DNA of 64,000 nt from Bacillus cereus (GTDB lineage: Bacteria > Bacillota > Bacilli > Bacillales > Bacillaceae_G). Both the position numbers and the translations under genes were made by a program. A model generated the notes under the pieces. It did no database searches and had not been told where the DNA came from. It saw nothing but the letters and a program-made list of their open reading frames with translations. Positions 8,453-18,189 of the stretch are shown here, in pieces. Numbering within the stretch: position 1 is the stretch's first letter; each line of letters begins with the position of its first letter. The stretch is from positions 310,001-374,000 of the forward strand of contig NZ_NUOT01000008.1 of NCBI RefSeq assembly GCF_002584535.1. The letters are read 5' to 3'.

Positions 8453-8818
8453 ATGTTTGGATCTTTTGGATGTCGTGACGACTTTAGAGATTGTCATCAT
8501 GATCATTGCCGTGATCGTGATCGTGATCGTGAAAGAGAAAGAGAAAGAGAAAAAGAAGAGTTTCATAGAAGAACACCAGTATGTAATGTCCTTAGAAACG
8601 TTGCAATCGGAACAGAAATTTCTCTTTTAACTATTAGAGGAGACGTTACTTTCAGAAATGTTATTTTTGAAGGGTTCTGTAACGGCGTTGCTCTTTTCTC
8701 CGCTTTAGCTACTAGAGATGATAAAGATAATAAAGATGATAAGAATAACATGAACACAACTAAATTCACAGGTATTTTACGTGTTTGCCCAAATGATATC
8801 ATATCAATCGCTATTTAA
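8453..8818 (+). CDS. Low-complexity charged protein, possible spore-surface protein
   Basis: 121 residues. The N-terminus (MFGSFGCRDDF, then HHDHCRD) runs into a pure charged tract DRDRDRERERERE at residues 22-36, encoded by tandem GATCGT and GAAAGA hexamers. The C-terminal 75 residues look like a small beta-rich domain (VCNVLRNVAIGTEISLLTIRGDVTF...GILRVCPNDIISIAI) with few scattered cysteines. A sigma-K-like promoter lies upstream, and the start has AAGGGGGTGAAG. Cys/His/Asp-rich proteins under sigma-K are often coat or exosporium components, but I recognise no named family, so the role is an inference. Confidence 0.7.
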   Translation: MFGSFGCRDDFRDCHHDHCRDRDRDREREREREKEEFHRRTPVCNVLRNVAIGTEISLLTIRGDVTFRNVIFEGFCNGVALFSALATRDDKDNKDDKNNMNTTKFTGILRVCPNDIISIAI

Positions 8819-8870
8819 TTCTTTCTCGCCTCAGAGTTATAAAAATCAAATCTAAATTTAGCATAAAAAA

Positions 8871-8908
8871 AACCTGAGACCGATTTCAATCGGCTCAGGT
8901 TTTTTTTA
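8871..8908. terminator. Bidirectional terminator
   Basis: AACCTGAG pairs with CTCAGGTT and CCGATT with AATCGG inside it. T-runs flank both sides. It separates the gene at 8453 from ptsI. Confidence 0.9.
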
Positions 8909-8911
8909 TTA

Positions 8912-10624
8912 TTAGATACTTTTAACTAATGCAACAACTTCTTCAGCAGTTGACATTGTTAATGCTTTTTGCGCTAACTCTTCCATCTCTGCTTTTGACA
9001 ACTTACTTAGTAGTGTTCTTGCAGGAAGAATAGATGTTGCACTCATGCTAAATTCATCTAATCCTAATCCAAGTAATAGTGGGATTGCAAGTGAATCCCC
9101 TGCCATCTCACCACACATACCAGCCCATTTTCCTTCTTTATGAGCAGCATCGATAACCATTTTTACAAGACGTAAAATAGATGGATTATACGGTTGGTAT
9201 AGGTAAGATACACGTTCATTCATACGGTCAGCAGCCATTGTGTATTGGATTAAGTCGTTTGTTCCGATAGAGAAGAAATCAACTTCTTTTGCAAACTGAT
9301 CTGCTAATACTGCAGAAGCGGGGATTTCTACCATCATACCTACTTCAATAGCATCAGAAACAGTTGTACCAGCTTGAACAAGTCTTTCTTTCTCTTCTAA
9401 TAGAATTGCTTTTGCTTGACGGAATTCGTCAAGCGTTGCAATCATTGGGAACATAATTTTTAAGTTACCATATACGCTTGCACGAAGTAATGCGCGAAGT
9501 TGTGTACGGAACACGTCTTGTTCTTCAAGGCATAAGCGAATTGCACGGTAACCTAAGAATGGATTCATTTCTTTTGGTAAATGTAAGTATGGAAGTTCTT
9601 TATCTCCACCAATGTCAAGTGTACGAACAACAACTGGTTGACCTTCTTTTACACCTTCAAGAACTGCTTTATACGCTTCGAACTGTTCTTCTTCTGTCGG
9701 AAGATTGTCACGGCCCATGTATAAGAATTCTGTGCGATATAAACCAACACCTTCTCCACCATTGTCAATAATACCTTGTACATCGTTTGGTGTTCCGATG
9801 TTTGCAACAAGCTCAACATGATGTCCGTCGCTTGTGACAGTCGCTTGATCTTTTAATTTCGCCCATTCAGCTTTTTGTTCTTCAAATTTTGCTTTCTTTT
9901 CTTCGAAAGTGCGAAGAGTTTCTTCAGATGGGTTTACAATTACTTCTCCATCTAAACCATCGATGATTACGATATCGCCGTTTTGGATTTGTTCCATAAC
10001 AACTTTTGTACCAACAACAGCTGGAATTTCCATAGAACGAGCCATAATTGCAGAGTGAGATGTACGTCCACCGATATCAGTTGTGAAACCTTTTGCATAT
10101 TTGCGGTTTAACTGTGCTGTATCAGATGGTGTTAAATCCTCAGCAATGATGATTACTTCTTCAGAAATTGTACTTGGATTTGAGAAGTTAATGCCTAGTA
10201 AATGTGCAAGAACACGTTTTGTTACGTCGCGAATATCCGCTGCACGCTCTTTCATATATTCGTTATCCATGTTTTCAAACATAGTAATGAACATTGTTGC
10301 AACTTCGTCCATTGCAAATTCAGCATTTATTTTTTCACTATTTACTTTATCTTTTACTGGATTTACTAGTTCTGGATCATTTAGTACTAGTAAATGTGCT
10401 TCAAAGATAGCAGCTTTATCAGCACCAAGCTCAGCAAAAGCATGGTCTTTAATTGCTTCTAATTCTGATTTTGCTTTCTCAAGCGCAGCGTCTAAGCGTG
10501 CAATTTCTGCAGCTTCGTTCGTAATCGTTTTCTTTTCAATGTTAAATTCAGGATTTTCAAGTCGGAAAGCCTTCGCAATAGCAATCCCACTTGATGCAGC
10601 AATCCCTTGAATATTAAGAGTCAT
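8912..10624 (-). CDS. ptsI: Phosphoenolpyruvate-protein phosphotransferase (PTS enzyme I)
   Basis: 570 residues, the normal length. EI takes phosphate from phosphoenolpyruvate onto a histidine and passes it to HPr in the cytoplasm. The phospho-histidine is in [12 protein letters not shown] (about residue 190). The PEP-binding domain shows [12 protein letters not shown] near 295 and the conserved GMCGEMAGD near 502. The start overlaps the ptsH stop by one base, so ptsH and ptsI are coupled. It is transcribed from ptsG read-through and from a promoter in front of ptsH. Confidence 0.98.
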   Translation of the reverse strand: MTLNIQGIAASSGIAIAKAFRLENPEFNIEKKTITNEAAEIARLDAALEKAKSELEAIKDHAFAELGADKAAIFEAHLLVLNDPELVNPVKDKVNSEKINAEFAMDEVATMFITMFENMDNEYMKERAADIRDVTKRVLAHLLGINFSNPSTISEEVIIIAEDLTPSDTAQLNRKYAKGFTTDIGGRTSHSAIMARSMEIPAVVGTKVVMEQIQNGDIVIIDGLDGEVIVNPSEETLRTFEEKKAKFEEQKAEWAKLKDQATVTSDGHHVELVANIGTPNDVQGIIDNGGEGVGLYRTEFLYMGRDNLPTEEEQFEAYKAVLEGVKEGQPVVVRTLDIGGDKELPYLHLPKEMNPFLGYRAIRLCLEEQDVFRTQLRALLRASVYGNLKIMFPMIATLDEFRQAKAILLEEKERLVQAGTTVSDAIEVGMMVEIPASAVLADQFAKEVDFFSIGTNDLIQYTMAADRMNERVSYLYQPYNPSILRLVKMVIDAAHKEGKWAGMCGEMAGDSLAIPLLLGLGLDEFSMSATSILPARTLLSKLSKAEMEELAQKALTMSTAEEVVALVKSI

Positions 10625-10887
10625 TATTCTCCTAATCCTTCGTTTTTCATAGTTTCTTCGATAGCTGCTAGTGCTTGAGCTGCATCATCACCATTTGCAG
10701 TGATTTTAATTTCTGCGCCTTGTTGAATACCTAAAGACATAACGCCCATGATTGATTTTAAGTTAACGTTTTTACCATTATATTCTAAGTTAATGTCAGC
10801 ACCGAATTTGCTTGCAGTGTTAACAAGTAGAGTTGCTGGACGTGCATGAATTCCTGAGTCACTAGTTACTTTAAAGATTTTTTCCAT
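10624..10887 (-). CDS. ptsH: Phosphocarrier protein HPr
   Basis: 87 residues. HPr carries phosphate from enzyme I to the sugar-specific EII proteins and, when phosphorylated on serine, is the corepressor of CcpA. His-15 is in GIHARPAT and the regulatory Ser-46 in [22 protein letters not shown] precedes the ATG. It overlaps ptsI by one base. Upstream lie a promoter and the ptsG terminator, which share sequence. Confidence 0.98.
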   Translation of the reverse strand: MEKIFKVTSDSGIHARPATLLVNTASKFGADINLEYNGKNVNLKSIMGVMSLGIQQGAEIKITANGDDAAQALAAIEETMKNEGLGE

Positions 10888-10950
10888 AATAATCTATCTC
10901 CTTTAAATACAGTATTTTTTAGTTGTATAGACGTGAGTACTACACCGTCT

Positions 10951-10979
10951 ATTGTATATAATGGGCGATGTTCGGTCAA
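10951..10979 (-). promoter_or_regulatory. Promoter of ptsHI nested in the ptsG terminator
   Basis: Minus strand: TTGACC (-35, 10979-10974), 17-bp spacer, TACAAT (-10, 10956-10951). The -35 box lies in the loop and the spacer in one arm of the terminator hairpin at 10957-10996. This gives HPr and EI a supply independent of ptsG induction. Confidence 0.65.
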
Positions 10980-10996
10980 CCACATCGCCCATTATA
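10957..10996 (-). terminator. Intercistronic hairpin between ptsG and ptsH
   Basis: Perfect 15-bp inverted repeat (10957-10971 with 10982-10996, core GGGCGATGT) and a 10-nt loop. The tail is AU-rich rather than a clean T-run, so it may be a partial terminator or an mRNA-stabilising or processing hairpin. Confidence 0.65.
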
Positions 10997-11021
10997 ATTA
11001 TAAACATTTTGCGTCAATTTC

Positions 11022-13085
11022 TTACTGAATGTCAATAATATTGGCTTCGCCTTTCTTGACATTCCCCTCTTTTTTCAATTCAACTTGTTGTCCTTGCTGT
11101 AAATTTGTAAAAATAATTGGTGTAATAATAGATGGTGCATTTTCTTTTACAAATGCTATATCTACTTTTAATAACGGTTGTCCTTGTTTCACTTTATCAC
11201 CTTGTGCTACAAGTGATTCAAAACCTTCACCATTTAATTTTACAGTATCAATACCGAAGTGAATTAAAATTTCTTTTCCACCCTCAGATTGAATACCAAT
11301 TGCATGTTTAGTTGGGAATACATTAACAATCTCGCCGTCAACTGGGGAAACTACCGTTCCTTCTGTTGGCTCAATTGCAAATCCATCTCCCATCATTTTT
11401 CCTGAAAATACTTGGTCAGGTACTTCTGTAATCGGTAAAAGCTTTCCTTCAATTGGAGATACAATTGTTTCATTTGTATCAGCTTTTTGTACAGTTTCTT
11501 CTACTTTTACAGGTTCTTCTTTTTCAATATGAGGCGTGCGACCTGACATAATATCATGAATTTGTGACTTTAACGTGTCAGATTTTGGTCCGAAAATAGC
11601 TTGAATGTTATTTCCTACTTCAAGCACTCCCGCTGCCCCAAGTTCTTTCAAACGATCTTTGTTTACATTTTTTTGTTCGTTAACTTGAACACGTAAACGT
11701 GTAATACAAGCATCTAAAGAAGCAATATTCTCTTTACCACCTAGCGCTGCTAAAACTTCGCGTGGCAGTTCGCCTGCTTCTGCTTTTCCTGCACCATCAG
11801 TATCTGTTGTTACTTCGCGACCAGGTGTTTTTAAATCCCATTTGCGGATTGCAAAGCGGAATCCGAAGTAGTAAATTACTGCAAGTACAAGACCAACAAC
11901 AATTACCCACCACCATGCTGTACGACCTGGTAAGACACCAAATAGCATAAAGTCAATTAAGCCACCAGAGAATGTCATCCCAATTTTAACACCTAAAATG
12001 TGCATTGTCATAAATGATAAACCAGCAAATACAGCATGTATTCCGAATAATACTGGTGCTACGAATAAGAATGAAAATTCAAGTGGTTCTGTAATACCTG
12101 TTAGGAAAGATGTTAATGCAGCAGATCCTAAAATACCAGCTGCCAATTTTTTATTTTCTGGACGGGCTTCATGATACATTGCTAAAGCTGCTGCTGGAAG
12201 ACCGAACATCATGAACGGATACTTACCAGTTGTAAATGTACCAGCTGTTAATTCTACGCCGTCTTTTAACTGCGCCATAAAGATTTTTTGGTCACCACGG
12301 ATTAATTCGCCAGCCGCATTTGTATACTGACCGAATTCGAACCAAAACGGTGAATAGAAAATATGATGTAATCCGAATGGAATTAATGAACGTTCAATTA
12401 AACCAAAGATAAATGCTGCGATCGTTCTATTTGCATCAATCATTTGATGGGAGAACGCATTTAAGCCGCCTTGAATGTATGGCCAAACGAAGCACATGAT
12501 AATACCTACTACTAAAGAAAATGTTGCAGTCGCGATCGGTACGAAACGCTTCCCTGCAAAGAAACCTAAATATGATGGTAATTCAATGTCGAAGTATTTA
12601 TTATAACAATATGCCGCTACTATCCCGACGATAATACCACCAAATACTCCTGTTTGCAGCGTTGGAATCCCTAATACATTTGCATACGCAGGATCTGCAA
12701 AACCGATTTTAACTGGGTCAGCCCCAGTACTTGTTACTTTCACTAGCTTGTCTACTTCTAAGAACACACTCATCGTTTTGTTCATAATTAAGTAGCCGAC
12801 GAACGCTGCTAAACCAGCTACCCCGTCCCCACCTGCTAAACCAATTGCTACCCCAACTGCGAATAATAAAGCAAGGTTAGCGAAAATAATGTCACCAGAT
12901 TGTTCCATAATTTTTGCAACCATTACGAACCAATCCGCTTTTAAAGCAGGAATAAGATTTGTTAATTGTGGATTTTGAAATGCATTACCAAATCCAAGTA
13001 AAATACCTGCCGCCGGCAAAATCGCTACTGGAAGCATAAGCGCTTTTCCGACTTTTTGAAGAACACCAAAGATCTTCTTAAACAT
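11022..13085 (-). CDS. ptsG: Glucose-specific PTS enzyme IICBA
   Basis: 687 residues from the ATG at 13085 (AGGAAGGG upstream); a longer frame to 13142 would run into the leader terminator and is rejected. Residues 1-410 form the membrane EIIC channel with about ten hydrophobic helices and a [12 protein letters not shown] motif. EIIB has the phospho-cysteine in [10 protein letters not shown] near 455, and EIIA has the phospho-histidine in LIHFGIDTV near 595. It imports and phosphorylates glucose. Expression is controlled by the GlcT RNA switch upstream, with cre-like sites nearby. Confidence 0.97.
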   Translation of the reverse strand: MFKKIFGVLQKVGKALMLPVAILPAAGILLGFGNAFQNPQLTNLIPALKADWFVMVAKIMEQSGDIIFANLALLFAVGVAIGLAGGDGVAGLAAFVGYLIMNKTMSVFLEVDKLVKVTSTGADPVKIGFADPAYANVLGIPTLQTGVFGGIIVGIVAAYCYNKYFDIELPSYLGFFAGKRFVPIATATFSLVVGIIMCFVWPYIQGGLNAFSHQMIDANRTIAAFIFGLIERSLIPFGLHHIFYSPFWFEFGQYTNAAGELIRGDQKIFMAQLKDGVELTAGTFTTGKYPFMMFGLPAAALAMYHEARPENKKLAAGILGSAALTSFLTGITEPLEFSFLFVAPVLFGIHAVFAGLSFMTMHILGVKIGMTFSGGLIDFMLFGVLPGRTAWWWVIVVGLVLAVIYYFGFRFAIRKWDLKTPGREVTTDTDGAGKAEAGELPREVLAALGGKENIASLDACITRLRVQVNEQKNVNKDRLKELGAAGVLEVGNNIQAIFGPKSDTLKSQIHDIMSGRTPHIEKEEPVKVEETVQKADTNETIVSPIEGKLLPITEVPDQVFSGKMMGDGFAIEPTEGTVVSPVDGEIVNVFPTKHAIGIQSEGGKEILIHFGIDTVKLNGEGFESLVAQGDKVKQGQPLLKVDIAFVKENAPSIITPIIFTNLQQGQQVELKKEGNVKKGEANIIDIQ

Positions 13086-13130
13086 GGAAACCCTTCCTCT
13101 CTTATCTATATTGATACTTTTCGACAAACG

Positions 13131-13249
13131 CCAAAAAGGCATGAGGAAAAAAAGATAGAACGATAGCTTTACAAAGGGTAGTATGTCCCTTTCTTTAGCT
13201 TACATTCCCAACTTTTCTCCACTCATGCCTGATCGAATCAGTAACACGT
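13131..13249 (-). promoter_or_regulatory. ptsG leader: RAT antiterminator and terminator for GlcT
   Basis: On the minus strand a RAT element (ACGTGTTACTGATTCG... ending GGCATGAG, 13249-13222) overlaps the 5' arm of a long terminator. The arm GGCATGAG (13229-13222) pairs with CTCATGCC (13145-13138), followed by TTTTTGG. The RAT closely matches the B. subtilis ptsG RAT as I know it. With glucose, GlcT stabilises the RAT and transcription proceeds; without it the terminator forms. Confidence 0.88.
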
Positions 13250-13266
13250 GTCAAAAATAGGTTTAC

Positions 13267-13294
13267 GTATAAGTTCACTATAATTAAGGCAAAC
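13267..13294 (-). promoter_or_regulatory. Candidate sigma-A promoter of ptsG
   Basis: Minus strand TTTGCC (-35), 16-bp spacer, TATACG (-10), ending just ahead of the RAT. The -35 lies inside a cre-like string. Confidence 0.45.
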
Positions 13295-13301
13295 GTTTTC
13301 G
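13288..13301 (-). promoter_or_regulatory. cre-like site at the ptsG promoter
   Basis: CGAAAACGTTTGCC on the minus strand matches 12 of 14 positions of the CcpA consensus TGWAANCGNTNWCA and overlaps the -35 box. Confidence 0.35.
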
Positions 13302-13386
13302 TTACTCACCTTAACGTGTTTGTCGAAATTTGTATAACTTTGTATTAGTAATTATACATAACTATTGTAAGCGATTCAATCATTTT

Positions 13387-13400
13387 TTTTAACGTTTTCA
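13387..13400 (-). promoter_or_regulatory. cre-like site between glcT and ptsG
   Basis: TGAAAACGTTAAAA on the minus strand matches 13 of 14 cre positions. A further 12-of-14 string lies at 13366-13379. Both follow the glcT stop, upstream of the ptsG promoter. Confidence 0.35.
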
Positions 13401-13424
13401 TTTTAGACAAAATATAATGTCTTT

Positions 13425-14273
13425 TTACACATGCTCCGCTTTCACTAATCGTTGCAAGTGCATCGTTAAATACACGCTCTCCGCTTCATATACAGGAAGT
13501 TGTAGTTCTTTTTGCATTACCTTAACTAGCTTCCAAGCCAAGTTATAACAGATTGGATATTCTGCTTTTAATAAATCAGCAAATCCCTGCGCTTCTTCTA
13601 CCTTTTCTCCCTTTTTCACCCGTTCAATTGCATATTGCAAATGACGAATAAGGCGTAAATAATGAATACTTTCTGGATCTAATGTAAGATGTAGATTTGT
13701 TTCAATTAATGAAACAAGCTTTGCAATAAGACGGGAGTTTTGATTAACAGAAGATAGATCAGAATTTGTGAGTGAACTATAAATATGAAGTGCAATAAAG
13801 CCAATTTCCCCTTCTGGCAATGTAATTTGCAAACGGGAATTTAAAAGTTGTACAACTCCTTCAGCAATTTTGTACTCTTCTGGGTACAGCATTTTTGTTT
13901 CAACTAAAAAAGGATTATCTATTGTAAAGCCTTGTTTCAGTCGTTTAATTGCAAAAGAAATATGATCTGTTAAGGCAATATGAATATGCTCGTTTAATGG
14001 TGACTGCGCCTTTTCTTGAATATATATCATAATATCGTTCATCAGTTCAATTAATTTTTCGCTCACATGTGGCACTAAAAGCTTATATTGTTCACGGTCA
14101 CGTTCATTTTTTAAAACAAACATTTTTTCAATTTGCTCCGCTTTTAATACATCTTTCGCTTTCTTCCCAAATCCAATCCCCTTGCCAATCACTACTACTT
14201 CCTCATGCTCCTGATGGCTCGCAATGATGACATTATTATTTAAAACTTTTTTAATTTCTAGATAATTATTCAT
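13425..14273 (-). CDS. glcT: PtsGHI transcription antiterminator
   Basis: 282 residues of the BglG/SacY family. Residues 1-58 are the RNA-binding co-antiterminator domain (KKVLNNNVIIASHQEHEEVVVIGKGIGFGKK). PRD1 (about 60-170) and PRD2 (about 172-282) carry the conserved histidines, for example in ALTDHISFAIKR and GFIALHIYSS. PTS phosphorylation of these histidines controls RNA binding. Its RAT target is 175 bp downstream in the ptsG leader. Start ATG with a purine-rich GAGGGTGGTG upstream. Confidence 0.95.
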   Translation of the reverse strand: MNNYLEIKKVLNNNVIIASHQEHEEVVVIGKGIGFGKKAKDVLKAEQIEKMFVLKNERDREQYKLLVPHVSEKLIELMNDIMIYIQEKAQSPLNEHIHIALTDHISFAIKRLKQGFTIDNPFLVETKMLYPEEYKIAEGVVQLLNSRLQITLPEGEIGFIALHIYSSLTNSDLSSVNQNSRLIAKLVSLIETNLHLTLDPESIHYLRLIRHLQYAIERVKKGEKVEEAQGFADLLKAEYPICYNLAWKLVKVMQKELQLPVYEAESVYLTMHLQRLVKAEHV

Positions 14274-14374
14274 ATAACACCACCCTCGTACTTAAATAAC
14301 CTGCTTTTATGTTACAGAACATCCTTCTTTTTCGTCAATGCAAAACATCTACCAATTTAGAAAAAGTCATATTT

Positions 14375-14403
14375 TAGACATGATTGCACTATATACGTAT
14401 AAT
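14375..14403 (+). promoter_or_regulatory. Sigma-A promoter of the Cof-type phosphatase gene
   Basis: TAGACA (14375-14380), 17-bp spacer, TATAAT (14398-14403). Confidence 0.75.
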
Positions 14404-14438
14404 GTAAGAGCAAATATACATAGAAAGGAGAAAGTAAC

Positions 14439-15257
14439 ATGATTAAAATGTTTATAAGCGATATTGATGGTACAATGATGCAACATGGAGGTTTCATTGA
14501 TCAAGAAGATATTGCTGCACTTCATAGTCTCGCAGAGCAAAATGTGATTCTTTGTTTTGCCTCCGGTAGGCTTGATAATGAAATTGCTGATTTGATGAAA
14601 GAGGTTGGTACTAACTTTCACCGCATTAGCGTAAATGGTGTATTCGTATATACCCATGAGAATAAACAATTATTGTCTGCGACATTTGATTCTGGCATTT
14701 TACCAGATTTGTTAGCAATGACAAAAGAAGAGCCTTATTTTCGTTATGTAAGTGACGAATATAATTATTACATTGAGGAAAAAACACCCTTTATTCATGA
14801 ACTTGAGAAACAAGTTACAATGACTTCTGTTGAAGAACCAAATTTATTACAAAAAATTGATGATACAATTTTTCCTAATAAAATTTCTGTCGGGGGCATG
14901 AAAGAAGATTTACAAGTACTTCAGAAAAAAATCGATGAGAAATTTAGCGGTAAAGTCAGTACCTTTATCTCCGCTGAACAATGCTTAGATGTCATGCCTC
15001 CAAATGTTAGCAAAGGGTCCGCCATCTCCGTTTTATTACAAGAATTCCAAATAAAACCTGAAGAAGTTGCTTGCATCGGTGATTCTTACAATGATATTCC
15101 GATGTTTAATTTAACACCCCATAGCTTTGCCATGTCACAGGCTGATGATGAAGTGAAGAAGCACGCACAATATATCGTAGACTCTGTAAAAGACGCTGTA
15201 GAACACGCGATAACTTACAACTCCAAACGAAATAAAAATACGACTCACTCCGTATAA
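14439..15257 (+). CDS. Cof-type HAD-IIB phosphatase
   Basis: 272 residues. The nucleophile motif is SDIDGTMM (residues 7-14), the second motif CFASGRLD near 45, and the C-terminal CIGDSYNDIPMF near 213. The family removes phosphate from sugar phosphates, FMN or similar small metabolites; the substrate is not predictable. AGAAAGGAGAAAG precedes the start. It is monocistronic with a promoter at 14375, and its stop codon lies inside the following terminator hairpin. A second Cof-type protein is at 24270. Confidence 0.88.
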   Translation: MIKMFISDIDGTMMQHGGFIDQEDIAALHSLAEQNVILCFASGRLDNEIADLMKEVGTNFHRISVNGVFVYTHENKQLLSATFDSGILPDLLAMTKEEPYFRYVSDEYNYYIEEKTPFIHELEKQVTMTSVEEPNLLQKIDDTIFPNKISVGGMKEDLQVLQKKIDEKFSGKVSTFISAEQCLDVMPPNVSKGSAISVLLQEFQIKPEEVACIGDSYNDIPMFNLTPHSFAMSQADDEVKKHAQYIVDSVKDAVEHAITYNSKRNKNTTHSV

Positions 15258-15278
15258 GGATGAGTCGTATTTTTATTT
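15230..15278. terminator. Strong terminator over the end of the phosphatase gene
   Basis: An 18-bp perfect stem (15230-15247 with 15261-15278, core ATACGACTCA) contains the stop codon in its loop. A/T runs on both sides make it functional in both directions, toward nagR as well. Confidence 0.88.
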
Positions 15279-15335
15279 CTCTACATATCCAATGGATGAA
15301 TCGAAAGTTTAATACATTTCACAAAATAAAATATA

Positions 15336-16067
15336 TCACTTGTTTCGTGAAATACTCGTAATAAACTTATAACGATCACCACGATAAATACATTTCACGT
15401 ATTCTAGCGGTAATTCGCTTTCTGCATATGACCATTGTCTCATTACAAGTACAGGTGCTTTCTTTGGAATATGCAGATGCTCCGCTTCATTATCCGTTGC
15501 AATTGAAGCTTCAATTGCTTGGGTAGCACGAACAAGTTTAAAGCCTAATTTTTTCTCTAAATGTTCGTATAAGGATTGTTGCAGAATTTCTTCGTTAATA
15601 TCTTTTACAAGAGTTGGTGACAAGTATGTCGTCTCAAAAGCAATCGGTTCGTCATCAGCTAAGCGGATACGCCTTACTTCATACACCGATTCTCCCTCTT
15701 GTATCCTAAGCCGCTCTGCTATTTTAGCAGTAGCTGGAACTACGCGGAAGCTTAATAATTGGCTGCTTGGTTGCATACCGCGAGAAAGCATATCCTCTGT
15801 AAATCCGGTCATCCCTTGCAGCTTCTGCTCCACTTTCGGAAGTTGAACAAACGTTCCAATTCCGCGTTTTCGATATAAATACCCTTGCTCCACTAAGTTA
15901 TTAATTGCCTGTCTGATTGTCATGCGACTTACTTCGAACTTATCACAAAGTTCATTCTCAGATGGAATTTTATCTCCCGGCTTCCATTCACCGCCCTCAA
16001 TTAGCTGTTTCACCCACTCTTGAATCTGATAATAGATCGGAAATGGTGAATACTTGTCGATGTTCAT
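15336..16067 (-). CDS. nagR: GntR/HutC-family regulator of N-acetylglucosamine genes
   Basis: 243 residues. The N-terminal winged helix ([24 protein letters not shown], about 33-56) is followed by a UTRA effector domain (about 85-240). The family member NagR/YvoA represses nag genes and is released by glucosamine-6-phosphate or GlcNAc-6-phosphate. I chose the ATG at 16067, with GAGG upstream, which gives the family length; a longer frame to 16112 is rejected. It overlaps the end of nagB by 71 bp in another frame. It is the third gene of nagA-nagB-nagR. Confidence 0.93.
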   Translation of the reverse strand: MNIDKYSPFPIYYQIQEWVKQLIEGGEWKPGDKIPSENELCDKFEVSRMTIRQAINNLVEQGYLYRKRGIGTFVQLPKVEQKLQGMTGFTEDMLSRGMQPSSQLLSFRVVPATAKIAERLRIQEGESVYEVRRIRLADDEPIAFETTYLSPTLVKDINEEILQQSLYEHLEKKLGFKLVRATQAIEASIATDNEAEHLHIPKKAPVLVMRQWSYAESELPLEYVKCIYRGDRYKFITSISRNK

Positions 16068-16785
16068 CAGCAATCGCCTCACTGCATAAAGATAGAGCTT
16101 CTGGATCGGCAATTACAGTTACACTCGGATGACGTTGCAATACTGTAGCAGGACACGCTTCGCTATACTTACCTTGCAATAATTCCTTAATTGCTTCTGC
16201 TTTTTTCGGTCCCATAGCAACAAGGAGAATTTGTTTCGCTTTCATAATGCTTCCAATACCCATTGTAATCGCATGGGTTGGCACATCTTCTTCTTTTTCA
16301 AAGAAGCGAAGATTTGCTTGGCGTGTAGACTCTGTTAATTCTACAATGTTAGTTGAAGAATTAAACGCTGTCCCTGGCTCGTTAAATCCGATGTGACCGT
16401 TTTCACCGATTCCAAGAATCTGTAAGTCAACTGGGTTAGCTGTTAGAATACTTTCATAACGCTTACACTCTTCTTCTAAATCACTTGCCATCCCATTTGG
16501 TACATAAGTTTCTTTAAAAGGAAGATGATCAAACAACTGTTCTTTCATAAAGTAATGATAGCTGTTTTTATCTTCATGTGGTAAATTTACGTACTCATCT
16601 AAGTTTACAGTGGTTACACGGCTTGTATCAAGTTTATTTTTTCGCATTTCTGCATAAATACCAAGTGGAGAGCTTCCAGTAGCCATTCCTAATGTTGGGT
16701 TTTCTTTTGATTTTATAACTTCCTCAATTAACTTATAACCTGCTTCTGCTAATTCTTCCGAAGTTTTTACAACAAGAATATTCAT
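15997..16785 (-). CDS. nagB: Glucosamine-6-phosphate deaminase
   Basis: 262 residues. Converts glucosamine-6-phosphate to fructose-6-phosphate and ammonia. [16 protein letters not shown] (about 32-47) binds phosphate, and VNLDEYVNL (about 65) and [15 protein letters not shown] (about 130) are active-site segments. The last 24 residues (to SRVGETAN) are encoded by DNA that also encodes the start of nagR. It starts 5 bp after nagA ends, so it is co-transcribed. Confidence 0.96.
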   Translation of the reverse strand: MNILVVKTSEELAEAGYKLIEEVIKSKENPTLGMATGSSPLGIYAEMRKNKLDTSRVTTVNLDEYVNLPHEDKNSYHYFMKEQLFDHLPFKETYVPNGMASDLEEECKRYESILTANPVDLQILGIGENGHIGFNEPGTAFNSSTNIVELTESTRQANLRFFEKEEDVPTHAITMGIGSIMKAKQILLVAMGPKKAEAIKELLQGKYSEACPATVLQRHPSVTVIADPEALSLCSEAIADEHRQVFTISDLLSDSRVGETAN

Positions 16786-16790
16786 CCTAC

Positions 16791-17939
16791 TTACTTCCCT
16801 TCTTTCATATGGATTCCTAATCGAACTGTATCATATACATGTAAATCTTGGGTCATGACAACAAAGTCAGCATCTTTGCCTACTGCTAATACACCTTTAT
16901 TCGTTAATTCAAACTCTTCAGCTTGGTTAACTGATGTCATAAGAACAGCATCTTCAACAGAACATCCTGTGAATTCAATTACATTTCGGAATGCTTGATC
17001 CATTTTCAAGATACTACCAGCTAACGTTCCATCTTCTAACCTTGCGCTACCATCTTTTACATGTACCGGCTGTCCACCAAGTTCATATAATCCATCTTCT
17101 AAACCTTTTGCACGCATTGCGTCAGTAATGACACTTACTTTTTTAGGGCCCTTTAATTTATATGCTAACTTCACCATATCTGGATGAATATGAATACCAT
17201 CTGTAATAACTTCAACCATTACATCTGGATTTAATAATACATGACCAACAACTCCTGGTTCACGGTGATGTAAACCACGCATTTGATTGTATAAGTGTGT
17301 AGCATGTGTAATGTTTCTATTTTTTAATTGTGCATCAATTGCATCTGTATGTCCCATTGTACCAACAACACCAGTTTCAGCAAGATACTGTTCAAACTCT
17401 ATCGCACCCTCTTCTTCTGGCGCATACGTTACTAATTTAATTAAATTACCGCTTGCCTCTTGCCATTGTTTAAATTGTTCAATATTCGCAGGAACGATAT
17501 GCTCAAGTGGCTGTGCTCCTGCACGTTTTTTTGAAACATATGGTCCTTCTAAATGCATATATTCAAAATGCGCTCCTTTTTCTTTCGCTTCTTTTGCAGC
17601 TATTAATGCCGCTTCAATTGCTTCTGGAGCTTGCGTCATTGTTGTTGGGAAATAAGTTGTAACCCCTTCTTTTAACATTTCTTTACCAAGGGTTACCAAT
17701 CCATCGCTATTCGCATCCATCGCATCAATATCGTATCCACCATGAATATGAACATCGATCATACCTGGAATCACAATTTTTCCTTCTGCATCAAATACAG
17801 TTTCATTTTTTTGTGATACATATTGAGTCATCAAACCAATTTCTTCAATTTTTTCTGCGTAACGAATAAATCCACTTTCCATTACTTCGTGACCTGTATA
17901 AATTTTGGCATTGATGACAACTTGCGTTTTCATTTTCAT
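16791..17939 (-). CDS. nagA: N-acetylglucosamine-6-phosphate deacetylase
   Basis: 382 residues, amidohydrolase fold. Removes acetate from GlcNAc-6-phosphate, giving the NagB substrate. Metal-binding DVHIHGGYD is near residue 62, the glutamate in HLEGPY near 129, and TMGHTDA and THLYNQM supply later ligands. The first ATG (17939) is only three bases from AAAGGA, so the second ATG (MKTQ, 17933) with nine bases may be the true start. It is the first gene of the nag operon; a NagR-like operator is 70 bp upstream. Confidence 0.95.
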   Translation of the reverse strand: MKMKTQVVINAKIYTGHEVMESGFIRYAEKIEEIGLMTQYVSQKNETVFDAEGKIVIPGMIDVHIHGGYDIDAMDANSDGLVTLGKEMLKEGVTTYFPTTMTQAPEAIEAALIAAKEAKEKGAHFEYMHLEGPYVSKKRAGAQPLEHIVPANIEQFKQWQEASGNLIKLVTYAPEEEGAIEFEQYLAETGVVGTMGHTDAIDAQLKNRNITHATHLYNQMRGLHHREPGVVGHVLLNPDVMVEVITDGIHIHPDMVKLAYKLKGPKKVSVITDAMRAKGLEDGLYELGGQPVHVKDGSARLEDGTLAGSILKMDQAFRNVIEFTGCSVEDAVLMTSVNQAEEFELTNKGVLAVGKDADFVVMTQDLHVYDTVRLGIHMKEGK

Positions 17940-17992
17940 CGATCCTTTCCCATGAAATACCTACTTGTATTATTACCTATTTGCCTAATTCC

Positions 17993-18021
17993 ATCTTAAT
18001 ATATACACGAGTAGTTGTCTA
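17993..18021 (-). promoter_or_regulatory. Promoter of nagA-nagB-nagR
   Basis: Minus strand TAGACA (-35), exact 17-bp spacer, TAAGAT (-10). The -35 lies within the candidate operator at 18008-18027. Confidence 0.6.
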
Positions 18022-18027
18022 TACATT
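18008..18027 (-). promoter_or_regulatory. Candidate NagR operator
   Basis: Minus strand AATGTATAGACAACTACTCG resembles the GTATAGAC core of NagR (dre) sites known from B. subtilis and overlaps the -35 box. The match is by memory of the motif, not by a scored matrix. Confidence 0.5.
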
Positions 18028-18189
18028 AAAAACAAATTTCCTCTTTTATGATTAAAAAAGGAAATTTACTTTTCTTATCTAATTATAATATATACTATTC
18101 ACTTTTTCCAAAAGAAGACAATGAACCTTTTTTGAAATTTGGTATCGATTTCTTATTTGATTCCAAATGTAATCCTAAGTGGTATCGAG

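Noticed and set aside
11022-13142. Longer ptsG start at 13142
   Set aside because: It begins in the leader terminator and lacks a site; the ATG at 13085 has AGGAAGGG and gives the family length.
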